Source: Propioniciclava sp. MC1595
GTDB lineage: Bacteria; Actinomycetota; Actinomycetes; Propionibacteriales; Propionibacteriaceae
Direction of reading: 5' to 3'
Length of the DNA stretch: 64,000 nucleotides
Assembly (NCBI RefSeq): GCF_017569205.1
Contig: NZ_CP071870.1
Location: 1,612,001-1,676,000 of the forward strand
Position 1 is the first letter of the stretch. Each line of letters starts with the position of its first letter. The notes below the pieces were generated by a model. That model saw only the letters and a list, made by a program, of their open reading frames with translations, did not search any database and was not told where the DNA came from. Positions 56,237-64,000 of this stretch are shown here, in pieces. The translations under genes and the position numbers were made by a program.

Positions 56237-56255
56237 CCTCCTGTGGGACAGGAGG
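56237..56255 (-). promoter_or_regulatory. Hairpin sequestering the msrB Shine-Dalgarno
   Basis: On the coding strand CCTCCTGT, loop CCC, ACAGGAGG forms a perfect 8-bp stem. The right arm contains the AGGAGG ribosome site, so the left arm acts as an anti-Shine-Dalgarno. It could alternatively be a transcription terminator of the upstream gene, since that stop codon is only seven bases before the stem. Confidence 0.6.
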
Positions 56256-56261
56256 CCCAGA

Positions 56262-57080
56262 CTACGCGGAGAACGCGATGGCGCAGTCGGACTGGGTCGC
56301 AGCCGGAACCTCCGGGGCCTGGAAGTTGCCCTCCTCGTCGAAGGGGAGCAGGTCCATCGCGGCGAAGGCGTAGCGGGCCAGCACCAGCTCGGCGACCTCG
56401 GGCGCCGAACCCAGCGGGTCGGACACCGCGACGGCGCCGATGCGGCGCGCCTGCTCGGCCTGCACGGCCCAGCGCTCGTCGCCGGCCATGAAGAACGACC
56501 CGACGGCGATGTGGCGGCGGCCCTGGCTGCGGAGGCCCTGCATCGCCTGGGCGACCGAGGGACCGGAGCCGTCGGCGACGGCCGTGAGGCAGGGGAGCCG
56601 GTGGTGGGTGGACCACTGGCGGGCGCGGCGGGCCAGCAGGGCGGTGCCGCGGACGTCGCCGGTGGTGGAGGACGACAGGATCAGGCCGTCGAGCTCGAGG
56701 ACGCGGGCGGCTGCCAGGGCGGCGCGCAGGCGGGTGTCGAGCAGGGCCAGCAGGGACGCCTCGGGGCCGATCGGGCGGGCGACGCTGATGCGGAGGCCGG
56801 GGTGCTGCTGGGCGGCCCGGGCCACGATGCCGCTGAAGCGGGGGTCGACCTCGATCGCGTGGGTGAGGTCGAGCGGGACGATCACCGTCTCGCGGACGCC
56901 GCGGGCGGCGAGCTTGTCGAGGGTCTGGGTGACCGAGGGGAGGCACGAGTCCAGGAAGGCGACGCTGCTGTCGACCTCGGGCCGCATGCGGCTCAGCTCG
57001 GTCTGGAGCGCCTGCGCGACGCGCACGACGCGCTGGTCTCGGCTGCCTTGGGCAGCCATCACGAGGGTGGGTGCGGTCAT
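56262..57080 (-). CDS. Sirohydrochlorin chelatase-like (CbiX/SirB) protein
   Basis: 272-aa protein with two CbiX repeats: TLVMAAQGSRDQRVVRVAQALQTEL...VDSSVAFLDSCLPSVTQTLDKLAARGVRETVIVPLDLTHAIEVDPRF, and a second half VARPIGPEASLLALLDTRL. The fold matches chelatases that insert Fe or Co into sirohydrochlorin. The first active-site His of the usual HGSR motif is Gln (AAQGSRD); a His remains in LTHAIEVD. Activity is therefore doubtful. GGAGGA lies six bases before the ATG. No other sirohaem gene is nearby. Confidence 0.8.
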   Translation of the reverse strand: MTAPTLVMAAQGSRDQRVVRVAQALQTELSRMRPEVDSSVAFLDSCLPSVTQTLDKLAARGVRETVIVPLDLTHAIEVDPRFSGIVARAAQQHPGLRISVARPIGPEASLLALLDTRLRAALAAARVLELDGLILSSSTTGDVRGTALLARRARQWSTHHRLPCLTAVADGSGPSVAQAMQGLRSQGRRHIAVGSFFMAGDERWAVQAEQARRIGAVAVSDPLGSAPEVAELVLARYAFAAMDLLPFDEEGNFQAPEVPAATQSDCAIAFSA

Positions 57081-57174
57081 CGCCGTTCCTCCGTCGTTGC
57101 TAGCTGGTGGGACGGCGTCCTTGCCGCTTTCGACGTGGTCATCCTGACTGAAAAGTTGAGGGAGTGCCAATTCG

Positions 57175-57196
57175 AGTGTCCCATACAGCGGACACT
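57175..57196. promoter_or_regulatory. Inverted repeat upstream of the chelatase-like gene
   Basis: AGTGTCC (57175-57181) and GGACACT (57190-57196) are a perfect inverted pair with an 8-base spacer, about 95 bases before the chelatase-like start in an otherwise empty 241-base gap. This could be an operator; the protein is unknown. Confidence 0.4.
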
Positions 57197-57279
57197 GCGG
57201 CCGCATGCTGAGATTTCAAGCGGTGGCAAGGGGTGATGTGTTTGCCCGGAGTTGCACGGCGGGTGGTCCCGGGAACGAG

Positions 57280-57313
57280 AAAACCCGCCCCGGGTGGACC
57301 CTGGGCGGGTTTT
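57280..57313. terminator. Bidirectional terminator after tRNA-Val (CAC)
   Basis: AAAACCCGCCC pairs with GGGCGGGTTTT (57303-57313) as an 11-bp perfect stem with a 12-base loop. The minus-strand version ends in a T run, so it terminates the tRNA transcript nine bases after its 3' end. Confidence 0.9.
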
Positions 57314-57321
57314 CGTCGCGG

Positions 57322-57394
57322 TGGGCGATACCAGACTTGAACTGATGACCTCTTCGGTGTGAACGAAGCGCGCTACCAACTGCGCCAATCGCCC
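57322..57394 (-). tRNA. tRNA-Val (anticodon CAC)
   Basis: 73-nt cloverleaf with acceptor stem GGGCGAT/ATCGCCC, D arm GGCGCAGTTGGTAGCGC-type, anticodon loop TTCACAC, T arm with GTTCAAG, and discriminator A. The anticodon CAC reads GUG. CCA is not encoded. It is divergent from the tRNA cluster on the other strand. Confidence 0.95.
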
Positions 57395-57404
57395 GCGGAG
57401 GAAC

Positions 57405-57434
57405 ACGATAGCCGAAGCCCCGCCGGTGTGCGAA
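57405..57434 (-). promoter_or_regulatory. Promoter of tRNA-Val (CAC)
   Basis: On the minus strand TTCGCA (57434-57429), 18 bases, TATCGT (57410-57405), ten bases before the tRNA 5' end. Reasonable sigma-70 spacing; strength is inferred. Confidence 0.5.
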
Positions 57435-57469
57435 ATCGTGGGCCGACCCCACCGGGGCGCGCGTCCGTT

Positions 57470-57499
57470 TTGCAAAGCGCCGAACGATCCGTATATGGT
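57470..57499 (+). promoter_or_regulatory. Promoter of the tRNA Gly-Cys-Val cluster
   Basis: TTGCAA (57470-57475), an 18-base spacer and TATGGT (57494-57499), followed by a leader of about 33 bases to the tRNA-Gly 5' end. The sequence GTATATGG is unusually AT-rich for the region. Confidence 0.6.
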
Positions 57500-57538
57500 G
57501 TTCCACGCCCCGAACGGCCCCGGTCGCTCGGCAAGCAC

Positions 57539-57611
57539 GCGGACGTGGCTCAGCTGGTAGAGCATCACCTTGCCAAGGTGAGGGTCGCGGGTTCGAATCC
57601 CGTCGTCCGCT
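57539..57611 (+). tRNA. tRNA-Gly (anticodon GCC)
   Basis: 73-nt cloverleaf: acceptor GCGGACG/CGTCCGC, D loop GGCTCAGCTGGTAGAGC, anticodon stem CACCT around TGCCA with anticodon GCC, T arm GCGGGTTCGAATCCCGT, discriminator T. Reads GGC and GGU. CCA not encoded. Confidence 0.97.
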
Positions 57612-57654
57612 CGGAGAGGGCCTGAAGCCTCCAGCAGGCCGGGTACTTTTCCCC

Positions 57655-57725
57655 GGTGGAGTGGCCGAGAGGCGAGGCAACGGACTGCAAATCCGTGTAC
57701 ACGGGTTCAAATCCCGTCTCCACCT
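57655..57725 (+). tRNA. tRNA-Cys (anticodon GCA)
   Basis: 71-nt cloverleaf: acceptor GGTGGAG/CTCCACC, anticodon arm CGGACTGCAAATCCG with anticodon GCA, T arm ACGGGTTCAAATCCCGT and the U73 discriminator expected for cysteine tRNA. CCA not encoded. Confidence 0.97.
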
Positions 57726-57726
57726 C

Positions 57727-57799
57727 GGGCGGTTGGCGCAGTTGGTAGCGCGCTTCCCTGACACGGAAGAGGTCATCAGTTCAAGTCTGGTACCGCCCA
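57727..57799 (+). tRNA. tRNA-Val (anticodon GAC)
   Basis: 73-nt cloverleaf one base after tRNA-Cys: acceptor GGGCGGT/ACCGCCC, anticodon arm TTCCCTGACACGGAA with anticodon GAC, discriminator A followed by an encoded CCA (57800-57802). Apart from the anticodon arm and one acceptor pair it is nearly identical to tRNA-Val (CAC), which lies inverted about 330 bases away. Confidence 0.97.
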
Positions 57800-57807
57800 C
57801 CAAGCAG

Positions 57808-57833
57808 AAGGCCCCGGCAGCAGCCGGGGCCTT
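57808..57833 (+). terminator. Terminator of the tRNA cluster, abutting the next promoter
   Basis: AAGGCCCCGGC / GCCGGGGCCTT: perfect 11-bp stem with an AGCA tetraloop and a short T run. The -10 of the next gene (TACGCT, 57834-57839) begins at the T run. Confidence 0.88.
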
Positions 57834-57846
57834 TACGCTGTCCGCC

Positions 57847-59328
57847 ATGGGCACCGAGGTCGGCCAGCAGCACTTCAGCCGTGAGCAGCGCCAGCAGTAC
57901 CGGCACAAGGTGCTGGCGTGCCTGGACGTGCTGGAGGAGATGCTCCACGCCGGGGCGTTCACCGAGGAGGCCCACCGCACCGGGCTGGAGATCGAGCTGA
58001 ACCTCGTCGACGCCGACCACCAGCCGAGCTTCGCCAACGCCGAGGTGCTGGAGGCGATCGCCAACCCGGAGTTCCAGACCGAGCTCGCGCGGTTCAACAT
58101 CGAGTTCAACGTCCCGCCCGGCGACATCGCCGGCACCCACCTGCTCGACCTCGAGGCGTCCCTGCGGGCCTCGCTCAACGAGGCCGAGCGCCGCAGCACG
58201 GAGTCGGGCAACCACATCGTGATGACCGGCATCCTGCCCACGGTCATGCCCGAGCACTTCCAGGGCGACTGGATGAGCGGGAACACCCGCTTCGCGGCCC
58301 TCAACGACGCGATGCTGGCGGCCCGGGGGGAGGACATCCACCTCGACATCGAGGGGCCGACGGGGGAGCGGCTCGACGCCTTCGCCGACTCGCTGGCCCC
58401 CGAGAGCGCCTGCACGTCGGTGCAGTTCCACCTCCTGGTGGCCCCGCGCGAGTTCGCCCGCGCGTGGAACGCCGCGCAGGTGCTGGCTGGCCCCCAGCTG
58501 GCCCTGGGCGCGAACTCGCCGTTCGTGTTCGGCCACCGCCTCGACGCCGAGAGCCGCATCGCGGTGTTCACCCAGGCCGCCGACACCCGCCCGGTCGAGT
58601 ACGCCAACCAGGGCGTCCGGCCGCGGGTGTTCTTCGGCGAGCGCTGGATCACCTCGATCTTCGACCTGTTCGAGGAGAACTCCCGCTGGTTCCCGGCGCT
58701 GCTGCCCGAGATCTCCGACGAGGACCCGCGCGCGGTCTTCGCCGCCGGCGGCACCCCCGAGCTGGCCGAGCTCAAGCTGCACAACGGCACGATCTACCGC
58801 TGGAACCGGCCCGTCTACGACGTCGTCGGCAACAAGGCGCACGTGCGGCTGGAGAACCGGGTGCTGCCCGCGGGTCCGACCATCGCCGACACCCTGGCCA
58901 ACGCCGCGTTCTACTACGGGGCGCTCAACCGGATGGCCCGCGACGACCGCCCGGTCTGGACCCGCATGGCGTTCCGCAGCGCCCACGACAACTTCGACGC
59001 CGCCGCCCACCAGGGCATCGACGCCGACCTGTTCTGGCCCGGGCTGGGGGAGACCCCGGCCAGCGAGCTGGTCCTGCGCCACATCCTCCCGGTCGCCCAG
59101 GCGGGGCTGGAGGAGTGGGGCGTCGACGGCGCGGCCATCGACCGCTACCTCGGCATCATCGAGGGCCGGTGCCTGTCGGGCGTGAACGGGGCCGACTGGC
59201 AGGTGCGCTGCGTCGAGGCCCTCGAGGCGCGCGGGATGTCGCGGCGCGACGCGCTCACCGCCATGACGGTGGCCTACGCCGAACGCATGCACACCAACGA
59301 CCCGGTGCACACGTGGGACCTGCCCTGA
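57847..59328 (+). CDS. Glutamate-cysteine ligase family (GCS2) protein
   Basis: 493-aa ATP-dependent carboxylate-amine ligase. HRTGLEIELNLVDADHQPSFANAEVL carries the family's glutamate-binding GxExE-type core; FNIEFNVPPGDI, TSVQFHLLV, LALGANSPFVFGHRL and LKLHNGTIYRWNRPVYD with HVRLENRVLPAGPT are further GCS2 signatures. The protein could make gamma-glutamylcysteine or another gamma-glutamyl product; actinobacteria usually lack glutathione, so the true product is open. ATG 57847 has TACGCT seven bases upstream and lies at the end of the tRNA terminator. The apparent extension of the frame upstream runs through tRNA genes and is excluded. Confidence 0.87.
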   Translation: MGTEVGQQHFSREQRQQYRHKVLACLDVLEEMLHAGAFTEEAHRTGLEIELNLVDADHQPSFANAEVLEAIANPEFQTELARFNIEFNVPPGDIAGTHLLDLEASLRASLNEAERRSTESGNHIVMTGILPTVMPEHFQGDWMSGNTRFAALNDAMLAARGEDIHLDIEGPTGERLDAFADSLAPESACTSVQFHLLVAPREFARAWNAAQVLAGPQLALGANSPFVFGHRLDAESRIAVFTQAADTRPVEYANQGVRPRVFFGERWITSIFDLFEENSRWFPALLPEISDEDPRAVFAAGGTPELAELKLHNGTIYRWNRPVYDVVGNKAHVRLENRVLPAGPTIADTLANAAFYYGALNRMARDDRPVWTRMAFRSAHDNFDAAAHQGIDADLFWPGLGETPASELVLRHILPVAQAGLEEWGVDGAAIDRYLGIIEGRCLSGVNGADWQVRCVEALEARGMSRRDALTAMTVAYAERMHTNDPVHTWDLP

Positions 59329-59335
59329 CGGTCCC

Positions 59336-61207
59336 TCAGGCTGTGAACCACAGCGCCTGGTAGGGGCGCACGGGCAGCACGTCGGTGGCCAGGTTCCAGC
59401 GGTGGCCGCCCAGCAGTTCGGACGCCTCGCGGCCCAGCACGTCGCCCACCACGGCGGCGGGGAGCGCGACCTCGCCCTCGGAGACGTTGTACACCTGCAC
59501 CATCGGCCCCAGAGGGTGGTCGCGGCGCAGCACCAGCAGGCGCGGGTCGGGGCTGGGCACGACCCGGCTCTCCACCGAGGCGTGCAGGTGCGGCGTCGAC
59601 CTCCGGACGGCCAGGACGTGGCGCAACCCGGCCAGGATGCGTCCCGACGGGGACGCCGGGTCGGCCTCGGCCGCGGCCACGGCGGCCCAGTCCATGCGGG
59701 GGCGGTGCACCCAGCGGTTGTCGTCGTCGTGGCCCGGCTCGTCGGCCCAGCCGGCGTCGTTGAGCATCCCGACCTCGTCACCCATGTAGAGCAGCGGGAC
59801 GCCGCCGAACCCCGCGATGACTGCGTGCAGCAGCAGGATGCGGGCCACGGCGTCGTCGATCCGGCCCGGGTCGCCGGCCGCCAGGGCAGTCTCCAGCCCC
59901 GCGAGGCTGGCCAGGGTGCCGCTGATCCGGCGGTCGCCGGTGGCGGGGTTGTGCTGGAACACCAGCCCGCGCGCGAAGGAGCCCGGCGCGAGGCCGGCGT
60001 AGAAGTCGGACAGGAACGCCCGGTGGGCGAAGCCGTCGAGGCCCACGGCCGCGGCGTCCGCGTCGGTGACCGCCCAGCCGATGTCGTCGTGGCAGCGCAC
60101 GTAGGTGCCCCACGTGGTCGTCGTCGGCTTGGGGGCGAACCGGCCGAGGGCCACCTCGGTGAGGCGGGTGTCGCGGGAGGCCAGGGCGCTCCACAGCTGC
60201 ACCATCAGGGAGTTGTGGTAGGCCATGTCGGAGACCCGGCCGTGGTGCTCGCCCACGCCGAGGTAGGGCAGCAGGTCGTCGGGGCCGACGATCGCCTCGG
60301 CCTTGAACGCGACCCCGGGCGCGGCGACGCGCACGGCCTGGCGCAGCGCGCGGGTCAGGTGGTGCACCTCGGGCTGGTTCTGGCACGAGGTGCCCATCCG
60401 CTTCCAGATGAACGCGATGGCGTCCAGGCGCAGCACCTCGACGCCGGCGTTGGCGAGGTGGCAGATGATGTCGAGGTACTCGCAGAACACGTCGGGGTTG
60501 GCCCAGTTCACGTCCCACTGCCAGGCGTTGAAGGTGGTCCACACCCAGGCGCCGAGCTCGTCGTCGAAGGTGAAGTTGCCGGGCGCGAAGTCGGGGAACA
60601 CCTCGGGCAGGCTCGCCTCGTACGCGTCGGGCAGCCCCCGGTCGTCGAAGGCGAGGAAGTAGTCGCGGTAGCGCTGCTCGCCCGCCCGGGCGCGGCGGGC
60701 CCAGTCGTGCTCGGCCGCGACGTGGTTGAGCACGAGGTCGACCTCGAGGCAGATGCCCCGCTCCCGCAGCCGGGCGGTGAGGGCCCGCAGGTCGTCCATG
60801 GTGCCGAGGTCCTCGCGCACGGCGCGGTAGTCCATCACGGCGTAGCCGCCGTCGTTGGGGCCCGGGCGCGGGCGCAGCAGCGGCATCAGGTGCAGGTAGG
60901 TGACGCCGAGCCCGGCGAGGTGGTCGAGGTGCTCGCCCACCCCTGCGAGGGTGCCGGCGAACCGGTCGGCGTAGGCGACGTAGCCGACCTGGCGGGGGTC
61001 CTGCAGCCAGTCCGGCGCCAGCAGGCGGCGCTCGTCGAGCTCGCGCAGGTCGGCGGGGCGGGCGTCGAGGGCGGCCCGCACGAGGCCGCGCACCCGCTCG
61101 GTCACCTCGGGTCCGCGCTCGCCGTAGACGGCCGTCAGGGACGCTTCGACCTCGGGCCCGAAGCGCTCCCAGCGGAGGCGGAACGTGGTGTCGACGGAGC
61201 AGGACAT
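59336..61207 (-). CDS. Amylosucrase (GH13)
   Basis: 623-aa glycosyltransferase/hydrolase that builds alpha-1,4-glucan from sucrose, releasing fructose. Following [38 protein letters not shown] are the GH13 regions [27 protein letters not shown] with nucleophile Asp, [10 protein letters not shown] with acid Glu, and VRCHDDIGW with the third Asp. The length and the [10 protein letters not shown] segment fit amylosucrase rather than alpha-amylase. AAAGGG lies seven bases before the ATG. The same frame is open upstream into a methyltransferase fragment, so a fusion product is possible. No sucrose-uptake gene is adjacent. Confidence 0.87.
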   Translation of the reverse strand: MSCSVDTTFRLRWERFGPEVEASLTAVYGERGPEVTERVRGLVRAALDARPADLRELDERRLLAPDWLQDPRQVGYVAYADRFAGTLAGVGEHLDHLAGLGVTYLHLMPLLRPRPGPNDGGYAVMDYRAVREDLGTMDDLRALTARLRERGICLEVDLVLNHVAAEHDWARRARAGEQRYRDYFLAFDDRGLPDAYEASLPEVFPDFAPGNFTFDDELGAWVWTTFNAWQWDVNWANPDVFCEYLDIICHLANAGVEVLRLDAIAFIWKRMGTSCQNQPEVHHLTRALRQAVRVAAPGVAFKAEAIVGPDDLLPYLGVGEHHGRVSDMAYHNSLMVQLWSALASRDTRLTEVALGRFAPKPTTTTWGTYVRCHDDIGWAVTDADAAAVGLDGFAHRAFLSDFYAGLAPGSFARGLVFQHNPATGDRRISGTLASLAGLETALAAGDPGRIDDAVARILLLHAVIAGFGGVPLLYMGDEVGMLNDAGWADEPGHDDDNRWVHRPRMDWAAVAAAEADPASPSGRILAGLRHVLAVRRSTPHLHASVESRVVPSPDPRLLVLRRDHPLGPMVQVYNVSEGEVALPAAVVGDVLGREASELLGGHRWNLATDVLPVRPYQALWFTA

Positions 61208-61480
61208 CGGCGGGCCCTTTCTGCGCGCAGGATCGGGTCCCAGCTTGGCAGATCCACCCGGCGCGGGCGAGTCAGCGACGGACGCCGAGGCGTCCACGCC
61301 GATCGCCGTCGCCCCGGGGTGCCGCTCCAGCAGCCGGGCCAGGTCGCGGCCGGTGCCGCAGCCGGCGTCCAACACCTGCTCGTCGCCGGAAAGGCCGAGC
61401 CGGTCCACCACCCCCTCGCCCCACGCGACGTGGGGCAGGGGCAGGCGGTCGTAGGTGGCGGCGTCCCAGCTGCGTGTCAC
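61208..61480 (-). pseudogene. Truncated SAM-methyltransferase N-terminus, in frame with amylosucrase
   Basis: From a GTG with TACCGT six bases upstream, 65 codons read as the start of a class I methyltransferase: [29 protein letters not shown], then motif [31 protein letters not shown]. The remaining two-thirds of such a protein (about 190 residues) is missing; the frame continues through about 26 unrelated residues straight into the amylosucrase ATG without a stop. This is best read as a deletion remnant, but the promoter and start seem intact, so a 714-aa chimera may be made. Confidence 0.72.
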
Positions 61481-61544
61481 CGCTCCACGGTACCGCCGGC
61501 GGATGCGGCAGAATGTGGGGGTCCGACCACGAAAGGAACCACCC

Positions 61545-63593
61545 GTGAGTGCCTCGATCACCGTCATCCGCCCCGACGCGCGCGAGACGAGGACGTTCGA
61601 GACCACCGCGACCGGCCTCGACGTGTTCGGGAACGACCGCAGCGTGGTGGCCATGCGTGTCGCCGGCGAGGTCCTCGACCTGCACCGCGAGCTGCCCGAC
61701 GGCGCCGAGGTCGAGCCGGTCCTGGTCACCGAGCCCGACGGCCTGTACATCCTGCGCCACTCGGCCGCGCACGTCGCCGCCCAGGCGGTGCAGAACCTGC
61801 GCGCCGACGCCAAGCTGGGCATCGGCCCGCCCATCACCGACGGCTTCTACTACGACTTCCTCACCGAGCCGCTCACGCCCGAGGACCTTGCCGCCCTCAC
61901 CAAGGACATGGGCCGCATCGTGAAGGAGCGCCAGCGGTTCGTCCGGCGCGCCGTGGGCGACGACGAGGCCCGCGTGGAGCTGGCCGCAGAGCCCTTCAAG
62001 GTCGAGCTGATCGGCCTGAAGGGCAACAGCGGCGACGCCGAGGGGGCCTCCGTCGAGGTCGGGGCCGGCGAGCTCACGATCTACGACAACGTACGTCGCG
62101 ACGGCTCGGTCGCCTGGAAGGACCTGTGCCGCGGCCCGCACGTGCCGCACACCGGCTACCTCGGCAACGGCTGGGCCCTGACCCGCACGTCCGCGGCCTA
62201 CTGGCGCGGTGACCAGGCCAACGCCCAGCTGCAGCGCCTGTACGGGACCGCGTGGGCGTCCAAGGAGGACCTGCAGGCCTACCAGCACCGCCTCGAGGAG
62301 GCCGCCAAGCGCGACCACCGCAAGCTCGGCACCGAGCTGGACCTGTTCAGCTTCCACGAGCTGGTCGGCTCGGGCCTGCCGCTGTTCCACCCGCGCGGCG
62401 GCATCATCAAGCGCGCGATGGAGGACTACGTCCGCCAGGCCCACATCGACCACGGGTTCGACTACGTCGGCACCCCGCACATCGCCAAGGAGGACCTGTT
62501 CTACACCTCCGGCCACCTCCCGTACTACGCCGACGGCATGTTCCCGGCGCTGCTGGAGGACGCCGAGCGCGACGAGCAGGGCAACCTGGTCAAGGGCGGG
62601 CAGGCCTACCGCCTCAAGGCGATGAACTGCCCGATGCACAACCTGATCTTCAGCGCCCGGGGCCGCTCCTACCGCGAGCTGCCGCTGCGCTTCTTCGAGT
62701 TCGGGACGGTGTACCGCGACGAGAAGTCCGGCGTGGTGCAGGGCCTCACCCGCGTGCGCTCGATCACGCAGGACGACTCGCACAGCTACTGCGCCAAGGA
62801 GCAGGCCCCCGACGAGGTGCGGCACCTGCTGGGCTTCGTGCTGAAGCTGCTGCGCGACTTCGGCATGGACGACATCGTGCTGGAGCTGTCGACGCGCGAC
62901 GAGGACGGCAAGAAGAAGGACAAGTTCATCGGGTCCGACGAGCAGTGGGCCGAGGCGACCGCGATCCTGGAGCAGATCGCCGCCGAGTCCGGGCTCGAGG
63001 TCGTCCCCGACCCGGGTGGCGCGGCCTACTACGGGCCGAAGATCTCGGTGCAGGCCAAGGACGCCATCGGCCGGACCTGGCAGATGTCCACGATCCAGTA
63101 CGACTTCAACCAGCCGGAGCGCTTCGGCCTGGAGTACACGGCGTCCGACGGCTCGCGCCAGCAGCCGGTGATGATCCACTCGGCCAAGTTCGGCTCGATC
63201 GAGCGGTTCATGGGCGTGCTGATCGAGCACTACGCGGGCGCGTTCCCGGCGTGGCTCTCGCCGGTGCAGGTCGTGGCCGTGCCGGTCGCCGAGGCGTTCA
63301 ACGAGTACCTCGGCGGCGTGGTCGAGCAGCTGCGCGCGGCGGGCGTCCGGGTCGATCTGGACGACTCTGACGACCGCTTCGGCAAGAAGATCCGCAACGC
63401 GGCCAAGGAGAAGGCGCCGTTCATCATCATCGCCGGCGGCGAGGACGTCGAGGCGGGTGCGGTCTCCTTCCGCTTCCGCGACGGCACGCAGCGCAACCAG
63501 GTGCCGGTCGCCGACGCGGTGGCCGAGATCACGGCCTGGATCGCGTCGCGCCGCAACGACAGCCCGACCGCCGCCGAGGGGGATCGGGGATGA
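61545..63593 (+). CDS. thrS: Threonyl-tRNA synthetase
   Basis: 682-aa class II synthetase. Domain order: N-terminal TGS-like region ([15 protein letters not shown]...[13 protein letters not shown]), editing domain with [14 protein letters not shown] and the [13 protein letters not shown] zinc/editing motif, catalytic domain with [68 protein letters not shown] and [35 protein letters not shown], then the anticodon-binding domain. AAAGGA lies seven bases before the GTG. The leader is too short for a T-box. The stop overlaps the HIT gene (ATGA). Confidence 0.96.
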   Translation: MSASITVIRPDARETRTFETTATGLDVFGNDRSVVAMRVAGEVLDLHRELPDGAEVEPVLVTEPDGLYILRHSAAHVAAQAVQNLRADAKLGIGPPITDGFYYDFLTEPLTPEDLAALTKDMGRIVKERQRFVRRAVGDDEARVELAAEPFKVELIGLKGNSGDAEGASVEVGAGELTIYDNVRRDGSVAWKDLCRGPHVPHTGYLGNGWALTRTSAAYWRGDQANAQLQRLYGTAWASKEDLQAYQHRLEEAAKRDHRKLGTELDLFSFHELVGSGLPLFHPRGGIIKRAMEDYVRQAHIDHGFDYVGTPHIAKEDLFYTSGHLPYYADGMFPALLEDAERDEQGNLVKGGQAYRLKAMNCPMHNLIFSARGRSYRELPLRFFEFGTVYRDEKSGVVQGLTRVRSITQDDSHSYCAKEQAPDEVRHLLGFVLKLLRDFGMDDIVLELSTRDEDGKKKDKFIGSDEQWAEATAILEQIAAESGLEVVPDPGGAAYYGPKISVQAKDAIGRTWQMSTIQYDFNQPERFGLEYTASDGSRQQPVMIHSAKFGSIERFMGVLIEHYAGAFPAWLSPVQVVAVPVAEAFNEYLGGVVEQLRAAGVRVDLDDSDDRFGKKIRNAAKEKAPFIIIAGGEDVEAGAVSFRFRDGTQRNQVPVADAVAEITAWIASRRNDSPTAAEGDRG

Positions 63594-64000
63594 CCACCGA
63601 GCGTCCCCAGGGGCTGGCGGGCGTCCCCGACGCCTTCCAGCGCCTCTGGACGCCCCACCGGATGGTGTACATCGACGGTGAGAACAAGCCGTCGGACGCC
63701 GGCGAGGCCTCGTGCCCCTTCTGTCGCGCCCCCGGGCGCGAGGACGCCGACGGCCTGGTCGTGCACCGCGGCACCACCTGCTACGTGGTGATGAACCTGT
63801 ACCCCTACAACCCGGGCCACCTGCTCGTCTGCCCCTACCGGCACGTGTCGGCGTACTCCGACCTCGACGAGGCGGAGACGGCCGAGTTCTCGGCGCTGAC
63901 CCAGGAGGCCATGCGGGTGCTGGGGGACGTGTCGCACCCGCAGGGGTTCAACATCGGCATGAACCAGGGCACGGTCGCCGGCGCCGGGATCGCGGCGCAC
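63590..64000 (+). CDS. HIT-family protein, AP4A phosphorylase-like (cut by window end)
   Basis: The first 137 residues are present. [72 protein letters not shown] is the HIT nucleotide-binding fold; the sequence stops just at GAGIAAH, the first His of the HxHxH catalytic triad. The mycobacterial gene in the same place (after thrS, before pgsA) encodes an Ap4A phosphorylase. The ATG overlaps the thrS stop, so the two are coupled. Confidence 0.88.
   Translation, partial: MTTERPQGLAGVPDAFQRLWTPHRMVYIDGENKPSDAGEASCPFCRAPGREDADGLVVHRGTTCYVVMNLYPYNPGHLLVCPYRHVSAYSDLDEAETAEFSALTQEAMRVLGDVSHPQGFNIGMNQGTVAGAGIAAH

Noticed and set aside
61493-61544. T-box or riboswitch in front of thrS
   Set aside because: The gap to the divergent gene is too short for a T-box, and no specifier-like structure is seen.

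Overview
The window is a high-GC chromosomal segment from an actinobacterium. The gene order around the primary sigma factor (sigA, parE, parC, tdk, sepH, DUF4193, DUF3093, dut, DUF3710, OB-fold protein, TrkA pair, APC permease, TRAM methyltransferase, aconitase, dxs, DUF3000, thrS and HIT protein) is a familiar actinobacterial backbone. A member of the Propionibacteriales is my best guess, but that is inference. The segment is ordinary chromosome. The only mobile element is one complete IS1182-type insertion sequence. I see no prophage, CRISPR array or biosynthetic cluster, and no gene-free stretch longer than 300 bases.

Layout. 1-3.5 kb: end of a Gfo/Idh/MocA oxidoreductase, then a polar amino-acid ABC importer (lipoprotein, permease, ATPase). 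3.5-9.8 kb: DedA-like and acyltransferase membrane proteins, an AEC-type transporter, a YbjN-like protein, a flavin-binding protein and a prolyl oligopeptidase. 9.8-14.2 kb: three-gene succinate dehydrogenase operon and a lipoprotein. 14.2-21.5 kb: giant HrpA helicase, hipBA toxin-antitoxin pair, PAC2 protein and thioesterase II. 21.5-26.4 kb: a group 2 sigma factor, oligopeptidase B and the principal sigma factor. 26.4-35.3 kb: macro-domain protein, luciferase-like oxidoreductase, topoisomerase IV subunits ParE and ParC with a carbonic anhydrase between them, and an APP1-type phosphatase. 35.3-44.7 kb: DUF5998, phosphodiesterase, thymidine kinase, SepH, DUF4193, the IS element, DUF4235, DUF3093, dUTPase, DUF3710, OB-fold protein and two TrkA proteins. 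44.7-57 kb: APC permease, RNA methyltransferase, a small cysteine-containing protein, aconitase, an SOS-box-preceded gene, dxs, an RNase D-like protein, DUF3000, MsrB and a chelatase-like protein. 57.3-57.8 kb: four tRNA genes (Val-CAC divergent from Gly-Cys-Val). 57.8-64 kb: glutamate-cysteine-ligase-family protein, amylosucrase, threonyl-tRNA synthetase and a HIT protein cut by the window end.

Main points for a second look. (1) An exact actinobacterial LexA/SOS box overlaps a sigma-70 promoter in front of an uncharacterised gene whose reading frame looks broken by one base (51.45-51.98 kb). (2) At least 21 genes have a TANNNT-like -10 element only 6-8 bases before the start codon and no Shine-Dalgarno sequence, which predicts leaderless transcripts; one divergent pair has overlapping -10 elements. 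(3) The oligomer CCGCGGCGTCC occurs at least 16 times on both strands, in genes and between them. (4) A perfect hairpin buries the msrB ribosome binding site. (5) A methyltransferase N-terminus is fused in frame, without a stop, to amylosucrase. (6) SepH lacks its usual N-terminus, and a CbiX-like protein has Gln where the metal-binding His is expected.
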